A DNA stretch of 64,000 bases from Streptomyces aquilus. GTDB lineage: Bacteria; Actinomycetota; Actinomycetes; Streptomycetales; Streptomycetaceae. This document shows, one piece after another, positions 60,787-64,000 of this stretch (positions are counted from its first letter, which is position 1; every line of letters starts with the position of its first letter). The stretch covers positions 7,936,001 through 8,000,000 of the forward strand of contig NZ_CP034463.1 of the NCBI RefSeq assembly GCF_003955715.1, written 5' to 3'. Made by a program: the position numbers and the translations under genes. The notes under the pieces are model-generated. The model ran no database searches and was not told the DNA's origin. It saw only the letters and a program-made list of their open reading frames with translations.

Positions 60787-62533
60787 CCACGGTGACCCCG
60801 CCGAGCAGCCCGGGGTCGTGGTGGGCGGCGAGGCGGGCGTCGTCGGGGAGGGTGAGGTCCTCGAAGCGGACGCCGGGCGGCTGGTCGACGGCCTCCAGAC
60901 AGTGCACCAGCGGCCCGCGCTCGATGGCCACACAGCCCCGTACGGCGTCCACGTAGGGGTCGGGGCGGGTCAGCCGGGTGTCCAGCTCCAGGTCGAGGGT
61001 GAGGGTGTCACCGGGGGACCAGCGGCGGCGCAGCCGCAGCCAGCCCGGGTGGGTCTCGGCGGGCGCCGCGCCGTCGGGGGCCGAGGCGGTGAAGTCCGTG
61101 CACCAGGCCGGGATGCGCAGCGACAGCGTCCAGTCGGCGTCGGCGGGCGCCTCCTCGATGGTCACCGCGATCCGCCCTTGCCACGGGTACGCGGTCTCCA
61201 CCCGGACCCGGCCGCCACCGGCCTCGTACACGCCGGTCGCGTACTGGTGCAGTTGCAGTCCCGCGGCGTCCCCGGTGGTCCCGCTCGCCAGGTAGTGGGG
61301 GAGCGAGGCCAGCAGCCGCATGACGTTCGGCGGGCAGCAGGCGCAGCGGAACCACGGGGTGCGGCGGGCCGTCTTGTCCGGCTCGAAGGCTCCTTCGTAC
61401 TCCTCGCGGACCTGGAGCGGGTTTACGTAGAGCCAGCTGTCGCCGTCGAGGCCGACACCGGCCAGGAAACCGTTGTAGAGCGTGCGCTCCACGAGGTCGG
61501 AGTACTTCGCCTCGCCGGTCAGCAGCGCCATCCGCCACGACCACTGGATCGACGCGATCGCCGCACAGGTCTCCGCGTAGGCGCGGTCCGGCGGCAGTTC
61601 GTACGGCTCCCCGAACGCCTCGCCCTCGTGCCGGGCCCCGAGCCCGCCCGTCAGATACGTCTTCGACGACACCATCGCGTCCCACAACCGTTCGGCGGTG
61701 GCCCGCAGTTCACCGTCGCCGGTCTCCGCGGCCAGGTCCGTCACGGCCGCCAGCAGGTACAACTGCCGTACGGCGTGCCCGGTGACGGACGTGGCCGCGC
61801 GCACCGGTGTGTGGTCCTGCCAATAGGCCTTGCCCAGATGCGGGTTGACGTCGGCGTCGAGCAGCCCGTGCCCGCGCCGGTCCACGAAGTACCCGGCGAG
61901 CTCCAGCCAGCGCCGCTCCCCGGTCTCCCGGTACAGCTCCACCAGCGCGGTCTCGACCTCGGGGTGCCCGCACACCCCGTCGATCTCCTTGTCCGCGCCG
62001 AACACCGAGTCGACGAGTACGGCGAACCGCTCGGCCACGTCCAGGAGTTCGCGGCGGCCCGTCGCCCGGTGGTGGGCGACCGCGGCCTGGATCAGATGGC
62101 CCGCGCAGTACAACTCGTGCCCCCAGCCCAGCTCCTGCCAGCGCTTCTCCGGGTGGGCGAGCTGGTAGTACGTCTGGAGGTAGCCGTCGGCCTGCTGGGC
62201 GGCGGCGAGGAGACCGGTCAACTCGGCGACCTGTGCGGCCAGTTCGGTGTCGCCCGGAGCGTCGGCCAGCTGCCAGGACGCCGCCTCCAGCCACTTGTGG
62301 ACGTCCGAGTCCTGGAACGGGAAGTCCCCCGTGAAGGTGCCCTTGCCCACGGCGGCGGCCCGCAGGTTGGCCAGGTTCCCGGCCGACTCCAGCCGGGCCG
62401 GGCCCTGCGGGATGCTCACCTCGGCGTTGGTCCTGCGCCGCTCGGCCCAGAAGCCGCCGGTGACGCGGGCGGCGGTCGCCGGGCGCAGCGCGCTCGACGC
62501 GCGGTCGGTGAGACGGATCGGGCCGATGGGCAT
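60668..62533 (-). CDS. GH127 beta-L-arabinofuranosidase family protein
   Basis: The 621 residues match GH127 (HypBA1-like), which removes beta-L-arabinofuranose. Seen are [30 protein letters not shown] with the zinc Glu and Cys, [15 protein letters not shown] with the vicinal cysteines (nucleophile and zinc ligands), and the C-terminal beta domain ending [11 protein letters not shown]. There is no signal peptide, so it acts on imported sugars. The ATG is at 62533. A LacI gene lies directly upstream on the same strand, and matching operators precede both, so it belongs to a sugar-induced unit. Confidence 0.93.
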   Translation of the reverse strand: MPIGPIRLTDRASSALRPATAARVTGGFWAERRRTNAEVSIPQGPARLESAGNLANLRAAAVGKGTFTGDFPFQDSDVHKWLEAASWQLADAPGDTELAAQVAELTGLLAAAQQADGYLQTYYQLAHPEKRWQELGWGHELYCAGHLIQAAVAHHRATGRRELLDVAERFAVLVDSVFGADKEIDGVCGHPEVETALVELYRETGERRWLELAGYFVDRRGHGLLDADVNPHLGKAYWQDHTPVRAATSVTGHAVRQLYLLAAVTDLAAETGDGELRATAERLWDAMVSSKTYLTGGLGARHEGEAFGEPYELPPDRAYAETCAAIASIQWSWRMALLTGEAKYSDLVERTLYNGFLAGVGLDGDSWLYVNPLQVREEYEGAFEPDKTARRTPWFRCACCPPNVMRLLASLPHYLASGTTGDAAGLQLHQYATGVYEAGGGRVRVETAYPWQGRIAVTIEEAPADADWTLSLRIPAWCTDFTASAPDGAAPAETHPGWLRLRRRWSPGDTLTLDLELDTRLTRPDPYVDAVRGCVAIERGPLVHCLEAVDQPPGVRFEDLTLPDDARLAAHHDPGLLGGVTVVTADGRSRGGEDVVPLTAVPYYAWANRRPGAMRVWIPRE

Positions 62534-62551
62534 ACGCGGTACTCCCCGGAC

Positions 62552-62564
62552 GGAAACCGGTTGC
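62552..62564. promoter_or_regulatory. LacI-type operator upstream of the GH127 gene
   Basis: The site ggaaaccggttgc has the palindrome aaccggtt at 62555-62562, 22 bp before the GH127 start. The same palindrome occurs upstream of the adjacent LacI gene. Confidence 0.6.
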
Positions 62565-62621
62565 TGTCGCCGTGAGCATAGGAAACGCCCGGTTCGGCGA
62601 CAAGGGGGCGCCGTGGCCGTG

Positions 62622-63686
62622 CTACGCCGCGGCCTCCGCCGCCTTCGCCACCGAGTTCCGCACCACCACATGCGTCCCCAACAGCAGATGCTCGTCCGGC
62701 GTGTCCGGCTCGCGCCCCAGCGCGGTCCGCACCGCGAGCCTGCCCAGCTCCTCGTACGGAACATGCACGGTCGTCAGCGCCGGATGCAGATCCCGGGCGA
62801 ACGGGATGTCGTCGTACCCGGCCAGCGACACGTCGTCCGGCACCCTCAGCCCCGCCTCGCGCAGCGCGGTCAGGGCGCCCGCAGCGACCATGTCGGTGGC
62901 GGCGACCACCGCCGTGAACTGCGGCCCCCGCTCCAGGACTTGGCGCATCAGCCGATGGCCCGACTCGCGTGTGAAGTCGCCGTGCAGGACCAGCTCCGGA
63001 TCGGGTTCCAGGCCGCGGGCGCGGTGGGCGGCGAGATAGCCGCGCGCACGGCCCTGGGCGGTGGTGTGGTCCGGCTTGCCGCCGAGGAACAGCACCCTCT
63101 GATGGCCCTGCGCGAGGACGTGCGCGACCAGGGCGTAGGCACCGCCCTCGTTGTCGTACTCGATGACCGTCACCGGCGCCCCGGGGCCCAGCGGCGGACG
63201 TCCGCACAGCACCAGCCGGGAGCCGGCCGAGGCGAGGGAGTCGGCCATGCGTCGGGTGCGGTCGCGGTACTCGGCGGTGTCGGCGCCGCCGCCGACCAGG
63301 ATCACCGCGGCGGCCCGCTGGGCGCGCATCATCTCCACGAACTCGACCTCGCGCCGGGCGTCGCCCTCCGTGCTGCACACCAGACACAGCTGCCCGAGCC
63401 GGCTCGCCTCGCGCTCCACACCGTGCGCCATCAGCGCGAACGACGGGCCGGTGAGGTCCTCCAGCACGAACGCCAGCGTGGGGGTGGCCACGCCCGCGAT
63501 CGCCTTGGCGCGCGCGTCGGCGACATAGTCCAGCTCGCGAACAGCCCGCAGGACCCGCGTCCGGGTCGTCGCGCTCACCGGATAGACCCCGCCGAGCACC
63601 CGCGACACGGTCGACGCGGACACCCCCGCGCGGGCCGCCACGTCCCGGATGGTGCTCCGGCTCGCGTCCTCGCTCTTCCTGGTCAT
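62622..63686 (-). CDS. LacI family transcriptional regulator
   Basis: The 354 residues start at ATG 63686. The helix-turn-helix is TIRDVAARAGVSASTVSRVL with the hinge region VLRAVRELDYVADARAKAIA, and the effector domain shows LAFVLEDLTGPSFALMAHG and VSLAGYDDIPFARDLHPALT. It sits 88 bp upstream of the GH127 gene on the same strand. Matching aaccggtt operators before both genes support control of the GH127 enzyme and of itself, with an arabinose-type sugar as likely inducer. Confidence 0.93.
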   Translation of the reverse strand: MTRKSEDASRSTIRDVAARAGVSASTVSRVLGGVYPVSATTRTRVLRAVRELDYVADARAKAIAGVATPTLAFVLEDLTGPSFALMAHGVEREASRLGQLCLVCSTEGDARREVEFVEMMRAQRAAAVILVGGGADTAEYRDRTRRMADSLASAGSRLVLCGRPPLGPGAPVTVIEYDNEGGAYALVAHVLAQGHQRVLFLGGKPDHTTAQGRARGYLAAHRARGLEPDPELVLHGDFTRESGHRLMRQVLERGPQFTAVVAATDMVAAGALTALREAGLRVPDDVSLAGYDDIPFARDLHPALTTVHVPYEELGRLAVRTALGREPDTPDEHLLLGTHVVVRNSVAKAAEAAA

Positions 63687-63747
63687 CGCCGCCCCCGCCC
63701 CTCGCCCCGAGTTCGCGCCCACCCCGCGGGAACTGCGGCGACGTGAC

Positions 63748-63762
63748 GGCAACCGGTTCCCG
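63748..63762. promoter_or_regulatory. LacI-type operator upstream of the LacI gene
   Basis: The site ggcaaccggttcccg has the palindrome aaccggtt at 63751-63758, about 65 bp before the LacI start. It matches the site at 62552. Confidence 0.6.
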
Positions 63763-63806
63763 AAACGGAGGCTAGCAGCGAGCCGGGAGGAGAGGGAGGG
63801 TGCGGA

Positions 63807-64000
63807 CTAGGCGTGCGACGACAGCGTCCCCGCGATCGACGCGATCGCCTCCGGGCCCACCCGGCAGCACCCGCCGATCAGCCGCGCCCCGGCCCCCTCC
63901 CAGGCCAGCACCTCGCCCGGCGCGAAGCTGGAACGGCCGTTCCAGGCACGGGCCTCGGCGTCCCAGGCCTCGCCGCTGTTCGGATAGACCACGACCGGCT
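63807..64000 (-). CDS. Homocysteine S-methyltransferase, C-terminal part (5' end outside window)
   Basis: The visible 63 codons end with TAG at 63807. The segment [15 protein letters not shown] and the zinc-binding motif [13 protein letters not shown] match the C-terminus of homocysteine S-methyltransferases of the MmuM/YagD type, which make methionine from homocysteine using S-methylmethionine or S-adenosylmethionine. The two adjacent Cys bind zinc together with a third Cys that lies outside the window. Confidence 0.9.
   Translation of the reverse strand, partial: PVVVYPNSGEAWDAEARAWNGRSSFAPGEVLAWEGAGARLIGGCCRVGPEAIASIAGTLSSHA

Noticed and set aside
1..64000. Mobile element, prophage, tRNA or rRNA genes
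   Set aside because: No transposase, integrase, phage structural protein, attachment-site repeat or tRNA-like cloverleaf was recognised; a tRNA search program would be needed to exclude tRNAs fully.

Overview
The window is high-GC actinobacterial DNA that looks like Streptomyces. Evidence: strong third-position GC; GGAGG-type ribosome sites; a rare TTA codon; a Streptomyces subtilisin inhibitor; an SAV2148-type protein; an lrm-mgt macrolide-resistance pair; and a cysteine-operon leader peptide typical of streptomycetes. It reads as ordinary chromosome. I saw no phage, integrase, transposase, CRISPR, rRNA or tRNA. Both ends cut through genes: a CTP-synthase-C-related protein on the left and a homocysteine S-methyltransferase on the right.

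Left part (1-22 kb). A LysR gene lies divergent from the truncated amidotransferase-like gene. A PDZ protein, a metallophosphoesterase, an M24 aminopeptidase and a degenerate phosphotransferase follow. The trehalose/glycogen genes treZ, treY and glgX all lie on the minus strand, but treZ is separated from treY-glgX by two convergent M14 peptidase paralogues with a subtilisin inhibitor between them. Two 32-bp tandem-repeat arrays sit behind treY. Next come two secreted proteins that together look like one copper amine oxidase split into its N-terminal and catalytic parts, then an SAV2148-type HEPN protein, a DnaQ-like exonuclease and an APH-like kinase.

Middle (22-34 kb). A sugar ABC importer has two permeases and a lipoprotein but no ATPase. 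It precedes a 23S rRNA methyltransferase of the Erm(O)/lrm type and a macrolide glycosyltransferase (mgt). The erm leader carries an apparent WblC-type promoter, a leaderless upstream ORF and an intrinsic attenuator, so this is the most interesting regulatory region here. An MmpL exporter faces the pair across a perfect bidirectional terminator. DUF1697, ketopantoate-reductase-like, DsbA-like, MFS and ArsR-like genes follow.

Sulfur block (34.9-44.3 kb, minus strand). This is one long assimilation unit: leader peptide, sulfite reductase, a small zinc-ribbon protein, cysH, cysC, cysD, cysN, a sulfonate-type ABC transporter (binding protein, ATPase, permease) and a sirohydrochlorin chelatase. 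Together they import sulfur, activate sulfate, reduce it to sulfide and make the siroheme that the reductase needs. Several junctions are 4-bp overlaps.

Right part (44.5-64 kb). Mixed genes: GNAT, a secreted propeller-like protein, a GAF regulator, an AidB-like acyl-CoA dehydrogenase, a YihY/BrkB membrane protein, an NmrA-like reductase with AraC regulators, two VOC proteins, a Ser/Thr kinase with a secreted neighbour, and a carbohydrate region. That last region has two LacI regulators, a carboxylesterase and a GH127 beta-L-arabinofuranosidase; inverted-repeat operators are visible in front of the regulated genes.
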